A stretch of 64,000 nucleotides of DNA, taken from positions 1-64,000 of the forward strand of contig NZ_JAHKRK010000010.1 of assembly GCF_019396355.1 (NCBI RefSeq). Reading direction: 5' to 3'. The notes below the pieces were generated by a model. The model was not told where the DNA came from and did not search any database. It worked only from the letters and a program-made list of their open reading frames with translations. Below, piece after piece: positions 11,138-19,174 of the stretch; positions within the stretch are counted from its first letter, which is position 1, and every line of letters begins with the position of its first letter. Source of the DNA: Pseudonocardia nigra (GTDB lineage: Bacteria > Actinomycetota > Actinomycetes > Mycobacteriales > Pseudonocardiaceae). Made by a program: the position numbers and the translations under genes.

Positions 11138-11380
11138 CGGACCTCTTCGACCTCCTGCCGGTGCGGGCGTGCCGCGGTGGGCCTTCCGGGCGCGCGCTCG
11201 GCCGCGGCGCCCCTTTGCCGACTCTGCCACCCGTGACCGCTCTGCGGCGCAACGGGCGTCCGGCCATTGTTACCGGGGGGTAGAGCGGCGGTAAATGCGA
11301 GACGGAGTGAACCGCCTCACCGCGCGGCCCGCCCGTCGGACACGAGCATGCCCGGTCCGGTTCGCGGGTACCCGTACGAA

Positions 11381-11521
11381 ATGCCGCTTCTCAACCGCAT
11401 CCGCAACTTCCTCGCCAGCCCCCAGGGCCGCCGCGTCACTGAGCAGGGCAGGCGGATGGCCTCCGACCCGCGCAGCCGCCAGCGGGCCCGCGGCTTCCTC
11501 GCGCGCCTGCGCCGCCGCTGA
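11381..11521 (+). CDS. Small basic protein (46 aa)
   Basis: MPLLNRIRNFLASPQGRRV, then more Arg-rich helix, ending FLARLRRR. Eleven or more arginines make it very basic and probably wholly helical, so a nucleic-acid or membrane-surface role is conceivable, but no family is recognised with certainty. The ATG at 11381 is preferred; a longer frame starting near 11267 adds low-quality sequence. It lies divergently upstream of etfB and before the DUF302 lipoprotein. Confidence 0.6.
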   Translation: MPLLNRIRNFLASPQGRRVTEQGRRMASDPRSRQRARGFLARLRRR

Positions 11522-11638
11522 CGGCCCGGTCGCCCCGTCCCCCGGCCGACCCCGGCCGGGGGACGGACGAGAGCGCGCCCAAGGGACCGCCGGACATGGC
11601 CTAGGGTCCGGGAACCGCCCGAACCCGTGGAGCCGCCC

Positions 11639-12595
11639 ATGCTCGTCCCGGTCCCCCCGCGCACCGTGCGCGCGCTGGGTGTCGCGCTCGCACTCGCCGT
11701 CGGCTCGACGGCATGCGCGAACCCCGAACCGCTGGTGGAGGAGCTTCCGCAGGCGGCGCCGGGACAGCCCGCGGGCACGGTCGTGCTCCCCGCGGGAGCA
11801 TCGGACGTCGCCCGGACCGTCCAGCGGATCCAGGACGCGATCACCGCGGCGGGCGGGACGGTCACGGCCTTGGTCGACCATGCCGCCGACGCGCGCGGCG
11901 TGGGCGTCGAGATCCCGCCCAACACGGTGGTGATCGGCGGGTCGCCCGCCGCCTGGCAGCCGCTGCTCCGGGCGGACCAGCAGGCCGCGGCGGAGCTGCC
12001 CCAGCGCTACCTCGTCCGGCAGGACGGGACCGGTGCGGTGACGCTCACCACGAACAGCGCCGCCTACGTCGCGGCCGTCTCCGGCGTCGTCGCGCCCGAG
12101 GCGCGCACCGCGCTGCACGACACGACCACGGCGGTGGCGCGCCAGGCGCTCGGCGCCGACCCTCCCCTGGGGTCCCCACTGATCGGGGTGACCCCGGTCA
12201 ACTATCTCCTCACCGTGCCGACCGACAGCCCGGTGCCCGAGGCCGTCGACCGGCTGCGGCGCGCGGCCGCGGCCGGCGCCGGCCGCGTCGACGCGGTGCT
12301 GGACCTGTCCGCAGGCCCCGGGGACGGCGGCCCGCCGCTCCGGCCGACATCGCTGGTCCTGGTCAGCACGCCCGAGGCCGAGGCGCCGCTCCTCGCGGCC
12401 GCCCCCTCGATCGGGCTGGACCTGCCGCTGCGGTTCGCCGTGTGGCGCGACGCGCAGGACGTCACGCAGATCGGCTACCCCGACCTGCGACGCATCGCGG
12501 TCCGCCACGGCATCCCCGTGGACGACCCGAACGTCGCCCGGCTCACCGCCGACGCCGACCGGATCGCCCGGGCCGCGGCCGGCGCCGTCGACTAG
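11639..12595 (+). CDS. Putative lipoprotein with DUF302-like repeats (318 aa)
   Basis: The N-terminus (PRTVRALGVALALAVGS then TAC) is a lipoprotein signal with the candidate lipid-bearing cysteine near residue 26, so the protein is expected outside the membrane. The remainder looks like two related alpha/beta modules. Each begins with a segment resembling DVARTVQRIQDAITAAGGTV, a pattern seen in DUF302 proteins, and includes VEIPPNTVVIGG-type strands. The function of DUF302 is unknown. ATG at 11639 is chosen over an in-frame GTG four codons upstream. The stop overlaps the ribosome-binding site of the next gene, so the two are probably translated together. The DUF302 call is moderate. Confidence 0.7.
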   Translation: MLVPVPPRTVRALGVALALAVGSTACANPEPLVEELPQAAPGQPAGTVVLPAGASDVARTVQRIQDAITAAGGTVTALVDHAADARGVGVEIPPNTVVIGGSPAAWQPLLRADQQAAAELPQRYLVRQDGTGAVTLTTNSAAYVAAVSGVVAPEARTALHDTTTAVARQALGADPPLGSPLIGVTPVNYLLTVPTDSPVPEAVDRLRRAAAAGAGRVDAVLDLSAGPGDGGPPLRPTSLVLVSTPEAEAPLLAAAPSIGLDLPLRFAVWRDAQDVTQIGYPDLRRIAVRHGIPVDDPNVARLTADADRIARAAAGAVD

Positions 12596-12604
12596 GAGGA
12601 CGCG

Positions 12605-12898
12605 GTGGTGGTGACGGGGTACGACGACCGGCAGGGGTGCGGCTACGTGCTCAGGACGGGGGCCGATGCCACCGGGGCGGCGCCGCCGGGCGCCCAGAGC
12701 GTGAGCCACGACGGGGTCACCGTGCTGGCCACCCCCGAGCTGGCCGCGACGCTGCGCGACGCGCTCAAGCACCGGCCCACCGCGCTGCTGAGCTGGTCGG
12801 GGCCGCGGGTTCCGCTCACCCTGGACGACGCCACGCTGCTCGCCTGGCTCACCTACGACGTCGGCGGGGTGCTGACCGTCGCGAACCCGCCTCGCTGA
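12605..12898 (+). CDS. Small hypothetical protein coupled to the lipoprotein gene (97 aa)
   Basis: GTG start (VVVTGYDDRQGCGYVL) directly preceded by AGGAGG, which itself overlaps the stop of the previous gene. The sequence ends VGGVLTVANPPR. No signal peptide or membrane helix is seen and no family is recognised. The strong ribosome-binding site and tight spacing are the main reasons to accept it as a gene. It lies 64 bp before the methyltransferase gene. Confidence 0.6.
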   Translation: MVVTGYDDRQGCGYVLRTGADATGAAPPGAQSVSHDGVTVLATPELAATLRDALKHRPTALLSWSGPRVPLTLDDATLLAWLTYDVGGVLTVANPPR

Positions 12899-12962
12899 CA
12901 CCGCCACGGCCGCCACCGGCCCGGTTGCCGCCGCTCCGGACGGGTCTGGGACGGTCCGGACC

Positions 12963-13751
12963 GTGACTCGCCACCCCGACGGGACGACCGCGGACGCCGA
13001 CACCGATCGATCGGGGCGCCTGCCCCTCACCGGCGAGCGGACGGTCCCGGGAATCCCGGAGGAGAACTACTGGTTCCGCCGGCACGAAGCCGTCTACGAG
13101 GCGCTGCGTCCCCGGTGCGCCGGGGCGGTCGTGCTCGAGGCGGGCAGTGGGGAGGGGTACGGCGCCGACCTGCTCGCCGGCGTCGCCGCGACCGTGCTCG
13201 CGCTGGACTACGACACCGATGCCACGGCGCACGCGGCGCGCCGGTACCCGCGCGTCGGCGTGGGACGGGCCAACCTCGTGGCGCTCCCGGTCCGGGACGG
13301 CGGCTGCGACGCGGTGGTGTCGCTCCAGGTCATCGAGCACCTGTGGGAGCAGGAGCGGTTCCTGCGCGAGTGCCGCCGCGTCCTGCGGCCCGGCGGCGCG
13401 CTGATGCTGTCGACGCCCAACCGGATCACGTTCTCCCCCGGCCGGGAGACGCCGCTCAACCCGTTCCACACCCGGGAGCTGTCGGGCGCGGAGCTCGCCG
13501 GGCTGGTGCGTGACGCCGGGTTCGCCGACGTCGAGGTGCTGGGACTGCACCACGGGCCCCGGCTGCGCACGCTCGACGCCCGCCACGGCGGCTCGATCGT
13601 CGACGCCCAGGTCGCCGTCGCGGTCGACAACGCGGAGTGGCCTGCCGGGCTGCTGTCCGACGTCGCCGGCGTGACCGTCGCCGACTTCGAACTGCGGGCC
13701 GACGACGTCGACGCGAGCCTCGATCTGGTCGCGGTTGCCGTGCGCCCCTGA
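12963..13751 (+). CDS. SAM-dependent methyltransferase (Rv3030-like)
   Basis: Class I methyltransferase of 262 residues. The SAM-binding glycine loop is VVLEAGSGEGYGADLL, followed by the acidic strand end VLALDYDTDA. Then come DAVVSLQVIEHLWEQ and the LRPGGALMLSTPN block. In M. tuberculosis the counterpart Rv3030 is linked to 6-O-methylation of glucose in methylglucose lipopolysaccharide; that role is inferred here from family and from the next two genes. GTG start VTRHPDGTTADADTD. It begins a plus-strand run methyltransferase, GH57 branching enzyme, GT4 glucosyltransferase with gaps of 42 and 144 bp. Confidence 0.88.
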   Translation: MTRHPDGTTADADTDRSGRLPLTGERTVPGIPEENYWFRRHEAVYEALRPRCAGAVVLEAGSGEGYGADLLAGVAATVLALDYDTDATAHAARRYPRVGVGRANLVALPVRDGGCDAVVSLQVIEHLWEQERFLRECRRVLRPGGALMLSTPNRITFSPGRETPLNPFHTRELSGAELAGLVRDAGFADVEVLGLHHGPRLRTLDARHGGSIVDAQVAVAVDNAEWPAGLLSDVAGVTVADFELRADDVDASLDLVAVAVRP

Positions 13752-13793
13752 GCCGGACCACCGGCCAGGTCAACTCGCCAGTAACCTGCTGAC

Positions 13794-15293
13794 GTGACGG
13801 AGCGCGAACGCGAACCCGTCGGCACGTTCTGCCTGGTGCTGCACAGCCATCTGCCCTGGCTCGCCCACCACGGGCGGTGGCCCGTCGGCGAGGAGTGGCT
13901 CTACCAGTCGTGGGCGCACTCCTACCTGCCCGTGCTCGACGTCGTGGAGCGGCTCGCGGCCGAGGGGCGGCGCGACCTGCTGACGCTCGGCGTGACCCCG
14001 GTCCTGGCCGCGCAGCTGGACGACCCGCACTGCCTGCGCGGGGTGCACGACTGGCTCGGCGGCTGGCTGCTGCGCGCCCACGGCGCCGCGGACCGGCTGC
14101 CCGACCTCGCCGCCCACGAGCACCGCACGGCGACCGCGGCGCTCGCCCTGTTCGAGTCGCGCTGGCGGCACGGGGCGTCGCCGGTGCTGCGCGGCCTCAC
14201 CGACGCCGGGGCGCTGGAGCTCCTCGGCGGCCCCGCCACCCACGCGTTCGCGCCGCTGCTGCAGCCGCCGGTGCGGGCGTTCGCGTTGGCCACCGGGCTC
14301 GCCGACGCCACGCTCCGGCTCGGCACCCGGCCGGCGGGCATCTGGGCGCCCGAGTGCGGCTACGCGCCGGGTATGGAGGAGGGCTACGCCGCGGCGGGCG
14401 TGCGGCGCTTCCTCGTGGACGGCCCCTCCCTGCACGGCGACACCGCAATCGCCCGGCCCGTGGGCGGTTCGGACGTGCTCGCGTTCGGCCGGGACCTCGA
14501 CGTCACCTACCGGGTGTGGTCACCGCGCGCGGGCTACCCGGGTGGGCGTGACTACCGCGACTTCCACACCTACGACCACCCATCCGGACTGAAGCCGGCC
14601 CGCGTCACCGGGCGGTCCGTGCCGCCGGAGGACAAGCGGCCCTACGAGCCCGACCGCGCTGCCGCGGCGGTGGCCCGCGACGCGGCCGACTTCGTCCGCG
14701 TGGTCCGGGAAAGGCTCGCGCAGCTGCGGGAGCGGCTGGGGCGGCCCGCCCTGACCGTGGCGGCGTTCGACACCGAGCTCTTCGGGCACTGGTGGCACGA
14801 GGGGCCGGCCTGGCTCGAGGCCGTGCTGCGGGCGCTCCCCACCGCGGGAGTGCGGGTCACGACCCTCCGCGGCGCCGTCGACCACGGGCTGGTGGGCGAG
14901 CCCGCCGACCTGCCCCCGTCGTCGTGGGGGTCGGGGAAGGACTGGCGCGTCTGGGCGGGCGAGCAGGTGGCCGACCTCGTGGCGCTGGGCGACCGCGTCC
15001 AGAAGACCCTGCTGGACGCGGTCGCGCCCGGGGTGACGCGCGACCCGATCCGCGACGCACTGGCCCAGGAGGCGCTGCTCGCGCTGTCCAGCGACTGGGC
15101 GTTCATGGTCAGCAAGGACTCCGCGGCCGACTACGCCCGCGGCCGGGCGCACGGCCACGCCACGCGCGTCGAGGAGCTGGCCGCGCTGCTGGCCGCCGGC
15201 CGCCGTGCGGCCGCGGCCCACCGGATCGCCTCCTGGGGCGGCGACGACAGCGCGTTCGGCCACGTCGACCCCCGCCTGCTCGCCGCCCGCTGA
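13794..15293 (+). CDS. GH57 (DUF1957) 1,4-alpha-glucan branching enzyme
   Basis: Forms alpha-1,6 branches in alpha-1,4-glucans. The 499-residue protein begins with a short tag and then FCLVLHSHLPWLAHHG, the GH57 entry motif with paired histidines. The nucleophile is E187 in GIWAPECGYAPG and the acid/base is D326 in AAFDTELFGHWWHEG. The C-terminal DUF1957 helical region includes FMVSKDSAADYARGRAHGH. It corresponds to M. tuberculosis Rv3031, assigned to methylglucose lipopolysaccharide. A GH13 GlgB also occurs in this window, so the two are probably devoted to different glucans. GTG start at 13794. Confidence 0.92.
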   Translation: MTEREREPVGTFCLVLHSHLPWLAHHGRWPVGEEWLYQSWAHSYLPVLDVVERLAAEGRRDLLTLGVTPVLAAQLDDPHCLRGVHDWLGGWLLRAHGAADRLPDLAAHEHRTATAALALFESRWRHGASPVLRGLTDAGALELLGGPATHAFAPLLQPPVRAFALATGLADATLRLGTRPAGIWAPECGYAPGMEEGYAAAGVRRFLVDGPSLHGDTAIARPVGGSDVLAFGRDLDVTYRVWSPRAGYPGGRDYRDFHTYDHPSGLKPARVTGRSVPPEDKRPYEPDRAAAAVARDAADFVRVVRERLAQLRERLGRPALTVAAFDTELFGHWWHEGPAWLEAVLRALPTAGVRVTTLRGAVDHGLVGEPADLPPSSWGSGKDWRVWAGEQVADLVALGDRVQKTLLDAVAPGVTRDPIRDALAQEALLALSSDWAFMVSKDSAADYARGRAHGHATRVEELAALLAAGRRAAAAHRIASWGGDDSAFGHVDPRLLAAR

Positions 15294-15437
15294 GCCTCCG
15301 CGCGCACCTCGTTTCCGCTCGTGCGCCTCGATTCGGCCGACGCGCCCCGTCGACGGGGGGCATGGGCGGAGAAGGGGTGCATGGGCGGACTGAGGGTGCA
15401 CCGGCCACCCCCGCTACCCACGGGTAGGTTCCTGCGG

Positions 15438-16730
15438 GTGCGGGTGCTGATGGTGTCGTGGGAGTACCCCCCGGTCGTGGTCGGCGGCCTGGGCCGGCAC
15501 GTGCACGCGCTGGCCACGGAGCTCGTCGCGGACGGCCACGAGGTCGTCGTGCTCTCCCGGCGACCCGCCGGCACCGACGCGGAGACGCACCCGACGGTGG
15601 ACGAGGTCGTCGAGGGCGTGCGCGTGCTGCGCGTGGCCGAGGACCCGATGCACCTGGAGTTCGAGCGCGACATGGTCGCGTGGGTGCTGGCCATGGGGCA
15701 TGCGCTGCTGCGGGCCGGGCTCACCGCGTTGCGCGGGTGGCGTCCCGACGTCGTGCACGCCCACGACTGGCTCGTCGCGCACCCCGCGATCGCGCTGGCC
15801 GACGCCTGCGACGCGCCGCTCGTCGCCACGGTCCACGCCACGGAGGCGGGGCGGTACGCGGGCTGGCTGTCGTCGCCGCTGAGCCGGCAGGTGCACTCCG
15901 CGGAGTGGTGGCTCGCGAACCGCGCCGACACCCTGATCACCTGCTCGGCCGCGATGCGCGCCGAGGTGGCCGAGCTGTTCGACCTCGACCCCGAGCCGAT
16001 CGAGGTGCTGCACAACGGCATCGCGCCGCGCCGCTGGCGCGCGAGCACCGCACGCGTGGCCGCAGCGCGGCGCCGGCACGCGCCCGGCGGGGCGCCGCTG
16101 CTGCTCTACTTCGGCCGCCTGGAGTACGAGAAGGGGGTGCAGGACGCGATCGCGGCCCTGCCCCGGATCCGCCGGGCGCACCGCGGCGCCCGGCTGCTCG
16201 TGGCCGGCACCGGCACCGCGGCGGAGATGCTCGCCGAGACCGCGCGCACCCATCGGGTCAAGCGCAGCGTCACCTTCCTCGGCCACCTGCCCGACGACGA
16301 CCTCGCGGCACTGCTCGCCGCCGCGGACGCCGTGGTGCTCCCGAGCCGCTACGAGCCGTTCGGGATCGTGGCGCTGGAGGCGGCCGCGGCGGGCGCCCCG
16401 CTGGTCGCCTCGACGGCGGGTGGGCTCGGCGAGGTCGTGCGCGACGGTGAGACCGGGCTCTCGTTCCCTCCGGGTGATGTCGCGCGCCTGGCGACGGCCG
16501 TGTCCGCGGTGCTCGCCGATCCCGCGGCCACGCGGAGCAGAGCCCGGGCGGCCGCGGTCCGGCTCGGCACGGACTTCGACTGGCGGCACATCGCGCGCGC
16601 CACCGTCGACGTCTACGCCGCGGCTCGCGCGAGCGGCCCGCGCGAACTCGCCCGGCCGAAGATCCCGGACGGCAACGTCCTGGCCCGCCCCGCCGAACGT
16701 CCGGAACGCCACGTTCCTGTCGCTGAATGA
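15438..16730 (+). CDS. GT4 alpha-1,4-glucosyltransferase (Rv3032-like)
   Basis: Glycosyltransferase with GT-B fold, 430 residues. The N-terminal donor-independent lobe reads MVSWEYPPVVVGGLGRHVHA; the GT4 signature EPFGIVALEAAAAG (E-x7-E) is near the C-terminus after LLYFGRLEYEKG. M. tuberculosis Rv3032 elongates methylglucose lipopolysaccharide with alpha-1,4 glucose. The GTG start reads VRVLMVSWEYPPV; a longer frame from 15321 crosses intergenic sequence with two copies of CATGGGCGGA and is rejected. The last dozen codons lie inside the dispersed hairpin at 16699, so the C-terminal tail (PERHVPVAE) seems to come from the repeat. Confidence 0.92.
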   Translation: MRVLMVSWEYPPVVVGGLGRHVHALATELVADGHEVVVLSRRPAGTDAETHPTVDEVVEGVRVLRVAEDPMHLEFERDMVAWVLAMGHALLRAGLTALRGWRPDVVHAHDWLVAHPAIALADACDAPLVATVHATEAGRYAGWLSSPLSRQVHSAEWWLANRADTLITCSAAMRAEVAELFDLDPEPIEVLHNGIAPRRWRASTARVAAARRRHAPGGAPLLLYFGRLEYEKGVQDAIAALPRIRRAHRGARLLVAGTGTAAEMLAETARTHRVKRSVTFLGHLPDDDLAALLAAADAVVLPSRYEPFGIVALEAAAAGAPLVASTAGGLGEVVRDGETGLSFPPGDVARLATAVSAVLADPAATRSRARAAAVRLGTDFDWRHIARATVDVYAAARASGPRELARPKIPDGNVLARPAERPERHVPVAE

Positions 16731-16751
16731 CGGGAACGTGGCTTTCCTGAC
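16699..16751. terminator. Hairpin of the dispersed family, end of the GT4 gene
   Basis: Arms of 23 bp at 16699-16721 and 16729-16751 pair with three mismatches around a 7-base loop. The shared core reads GCCACGTTCC / GGAACGTGGC. It lies between convergent genes and overlaps the last codons of the glucosyltransferase. The sequence is closely related to the hairpin at 61917 (AGGAAAGCCACGTTCCTGAC). Confidence 0.8.
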
Positions 16752-16766
16752 ACTTCTCGGGGGCCC

Positions 16767-17006
16767 TCAGGCGGCGCGTGCCGCGTCGCCCAGGTCACTC
16801 ACCTCGCCCAGGACCACGCGCAGGGCCATGTCGGGGAACTCGTTCGCGAGCTCGTCGACGAGGTCCTCGCGTCCTTCGTCGAGCGCGCTGTTGACGGCGG
16901 CGATGTACTCCTCGTGCAGGAGCCGGAGTCGGGTCTCGATCGTGGCGTCCACGGTCGGTTCAGCGTCGGCAGGCCCCGTGGTGTTTCCGGCCCCGTCCGA
17001 TGTCAC
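16767..17006 (-). CDS. Small acidic hypothetical protein (79 aa)
   Basis: GTG start VTSDGAGNTTGPADAEP, then a helical region ETRLRLLHEEYIAAVNSAL and DLVDELANEFPDMALR. It is acidic and soluble and seems to be mainly two helices. It sits 6 bp beyond the stop of the acyltransferase and is probably co-transcribed with it. Similar short proteins accompany this locus in other actinobacteria as far as I recall, but no function is known. Confidence 0.75.
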   Translation of the reverse strand: MTSDGAGNTTGPADAEPTVDATIETRLRLLHEEYIAAVNSALDEGREDLVDELANEFPDMALRVVLGEVSDLGDAARAA

Positions 17007-17012
17007 ATCGAT

Positions 17013-17759
17013 TCAGGCGGATTCGACGGTCGCCTGGACCGCCGCCGCGGTCTTCCTGGCGATGTCGGCGAGCGCTGCCCGCTCCTCCGCCGCGGCGTCG
17101 TAGTCGGCGCGCCGGTTGCGCACCACCCGCGCGGGTGCACCCACCGCCACCGAGAACGCCGGGATGTCGCCGCGCACGACGGCGTGCGCCCCCAGCACCG
17201 TGCCCCTCCCGACCCGCGTGCCCCGCAGCACCGACACCTTCACCCCGAGCCAGCAGTCCGGCCCGATCCGCACCGGCGTCTTGACGATGCCCTGGTCCTT
17301 GATCGGAATGTGCACGTCGGCGGTGCGGTGGTCGAAGTCGGTCACGTACACCCAGTCGGCGACGATCGTCGCGGCCCCGATCTCGACGTCGAGGTAACAG
17401 TTGATCGTGTTGTCCTTGCCCAGCACGACCTTGTCGCCGATCCGCAGCGAGCCCTCGTGGCAGCGGATCGAGTTGTCGTCGCCGATGTGCACCCAGCGGC
17501 CGATCTCCAACCGCCCGTAGCCGGGCCGGGCGTGCAGTTCCACGCGCTTGCCGAGGAACACCATGCCCCGCAGCACCACGTGGGGGTTCGCCAGCCGGAA
17601 CCGCAGCAGCCGCCAGTACCGCACGAGGTACCAGGGCGTCCATGCGCGGTTGCGGAGCACCCACCGCAGCGAGGCGAGGGTGAGGAAGCGGGCCTGCCGC
17701 GGGTCCCGGCGCCCCCGTCCCCAGCGCTCGCGCAGCGGAGCGCCCCACATGCTCGTCAT
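17013..17759 (-). CDS. Hexapeptide-repeat acyltransferase (Rv3034c-like)
   Basis: Left-handed beta-helix acyltransferase of 248 residues. Imperfect hexapeptide rungs run from about residue 75 to 210 (for example LEIGRWVHIGDDN, LRIGDKVVLGKDN and RVGRGTVLGAHAVV), with the end motif VAVGAPARVVRNR. DFDHRTADVHIPIKDQG is a non-helical loop that probably lies over the active site. The ATG at 17759 (MTSMWGAPLRERWG) follows an unlikely 48-codon extension. M. tuberculosis Rv3034c, in the same neighbourhood, is thought to acetylate methylglucose lipopolysaccharide. The acceptor here is inferred. Confidence 0.88.
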   Translation of the reverse strand: MTSMWGAPLRERWGRGRRDPRQARFLTLASLRWVLRNRAWTPWYLVRYWRLLRFRLANPHVVLRGMVFLGKRVELHARPGYGRLEIGRWVHIGDDNSIRCHEGSLRIGDKVVLGKDNTINCYLDVEIGAATIVADWVYVTDFDHRTADVHIPIKDQGIVKTPVRIGPDCWLGVKVSVLRGTRVGRGTVLGAHAVVRGDIPAFSVAVGAPARVVRNRRADYDAAAEERAALADIARKTAAAVQATVESA

Positions 17760-17832
17760 GGCACGCGATGATGCCCGGTCACTCGCGCACCGCCGGGTTT
17801 GCCCCCGGCCCGCCGCCGGGTAGCCCGCGCCC

Positions 17833-18060
17833 GTGACGACCGAGAGCGCCCGCGGGGACAGCCCCGAAGAGGAGGACCGCGTCGTGTCGCGCCGGGTGGA
17901 CAACCCGACGACGGCGACGGAGGAGGACGAGGGCGCCTACGACGCCGCCGATCCGCTGCCCGACGGCGGCGTGGGGGACTCCTACCGGGGCGCCACCGGC
18001 GGCGTCTCCGAGCACTACGTCGAACCGAACGCCGACAGCGAGCCCACCCGCAGCGAGTGA
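17833..18060 (+). CDS. Small acidic hypothetical protein (75 aa)
   Basis: GTG start VTTESARGDSPEEEDRVV; over a quarter of residues are Asp or Glu, and the protein is probably disordered. No family is recognised. It begins 73 bp from the divergent acyltransferase start. Its stop overlaps the next short frame by GTGA, which suggests translational coupling. Confidence 0.55.
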   Translation: MTTESARGDSPEEEDRVVSRRVDNPTTATEEDEGAYDAADPLPDGGVGDSYRGATGGVSEHYVEPNADSEPTRSE

Positions 18061-18221
18061 TCACTTGCCCCGGCGAGACGCTCGCCGCCACCGCCCGGCG
18101 CCGCGTGCCCGGCGGGAAGGGCGCCCCGCTGCGGCGGGCGTGCGCGGGGGCGCTCACCGTCACCCGCGCCGGGGCCCAGCCGTCGCTGCCCGCCGCGGCG
18201 GAGCCGGCGGTGGCCGGGTGA
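18057..18221 (+). CDS. Possible 54-aa coupled reading frame
   Basis: VITCPGETLAATARRRVPGG continuing to PAAAEPAVAG. It overlaps the preceding stop (GTGA at 18057) and the following nucleoside hydrolase start (GTGA at 18218), the pattern of a translationally coupled gene. Composition is Ala/Arg/Pro-rich and no family is recognised. It could equally be a leader or simply open sequence in high-GC DNA. Confidence 0.3.
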   Translation: MITCPGETLAATARRRVPGGKGAPLRRACAGALTVTRAGAQPSLPAAAEPAVAG

Positions 18222-19168
18222 GCCCGATCCCGCTGATCATCGATACCGACCCGGGTGTCGACGACGCCGTGGCGATCATGCTCGCGCTGGCGTCCCCGGA
18301 GGTTGAGCTGCGCGCGGTCACCACCGTGTTCGGCAACGTCCCGCTGGACCGCACCACCGCCAACGCCGGCCGTGTCCTCGCCCTCTGCGGGCGCTCCGAC
18401 GTACCGGTGGCCGCGGGCGCCGCGCGCCCGCTCGTGCACCCGCAGCGGGAGCGGGCCGAGTCCTGGCACGGCGGCGACGGCCTCGGCGGACGCGCCGCGA
18501 CGCTGCCCGCCCCCGCCGCCGAACCCGACCCGCGCGGCGCCGTCGCGCTGATGGCGGACGTCCTGCGGGCAGCGACCGAGCCCGTGACGATCGCCCCGAT
18601 CGGGCCGCTGACCAACGTCGCGCTCCTGCTCGCCGTGCACCCGGAGCTCGTGCCGCGGATCGGACGCATCGTGGTGATGGGCGGGTCGCTGGGCGGCGGC
18701 AACACCGGCGCCGGCTTCGGTGGCGTGGCGGAGTTCAACGCCCTCTGCGACCCCGAGGCGGCGCACCGCGTGCTCACACAGTCCGAGGTCCCGGTCACGC
18801 TGGTACCGCTGGACCTCACGCTGCGGTGCCCGGCGGGGCCCGACTGGCTCGACGGGCTCGCCGCCGCGGGCCCGCGCTGCGCCGCGCTGGCCCAGGTGAT
18901 CGCCCACTACCGCGCCGCTTACCGCGCCAGGTACGGGGTGGACGCCGTGGCGCTGCACGACGCGGTCGCCGTGCTGGAGGCGGTGCTTCCCGGCTCGCTG
19001 ACCACCACCTCGACACCGATCGCGGTGGCCTGCGACCTCGGTCCCGCCCGCGGCGCCACGGTGGCGGTGCCGGACGGGCCGCCGGTGCACGTGGCGCTCG
19101 ACGCCGACACCGGCGCGGTGCTCGCCGAGGTGCTGGCCCGCCTGGGCATGGTGGACGGGCTGGGATGA
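18218..19168 (+). CDS. Inosine-uridine preferring nucleoside hydrolase family
   Basis: Hydrolyses the N-glycosidic bond of ribonucleosides to ribose and base. The 316-residue product has the calcium-binding signature DTDPGVDDAVAIMLAL at residues 9-24. It also shows IAPIGPLTNVALLL, VVMGGSLGGGN, AEFNALCDPEAA and the late ALHDAVAVLE with the final Ca-ligand aspartate. GTG start VSPIPLIIDTDPG; the upstream 51-codon extension is arginine-rich noise. Subfamily specificity cannot be told. Last gene of the short plus-strand run, convergent with the LuxR-type regulator. Confidence 0.93.
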   Translation: MSPIPLIIDTDPGVDDAVAIMLALASPEVELRAVTTVFGNVPLDRTTANAGRVLALCGRSDVPVAAGAARPLVHPQRERAESWHGGDGLGGRAATLPAPAAEPDPRGAVALMADVLRAATEPVTIAPIGPLTNVALLLAVHPELVPRIGRIVVMGGSLGGGNTGAGFGGVAEFNALCDPEAAHRVLTQSEVPVTLVPLDLTLRCPAGPDWLDGLAAAGPRCAALAQVIAHYRAAYRARYGVDAVALHDAVAVLEAVLPGSLTTTSTPIAVACDLGPARGATVAVPDGPPVHVALDADTGAVLAEVLARLGMVDGLG

Positions 19169-19174
19169 CGCGGC

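Noticed and set aside
12849-13586. Minus-strand frame opposite the Rv3030-like methyltransferase
   Set aside because: No ribosome-binding site and no family; the plus-strand methyltransferase motifs are unambiguous.
15294-15437. Extended N-terminus of the GT4 glucosyltransferase
   Set aside because: The added residues are low-complexity and come from intergenic DNA with repeated CATGGGCGGA; the family N-terminus begins at VRVLMVSWEYPP.
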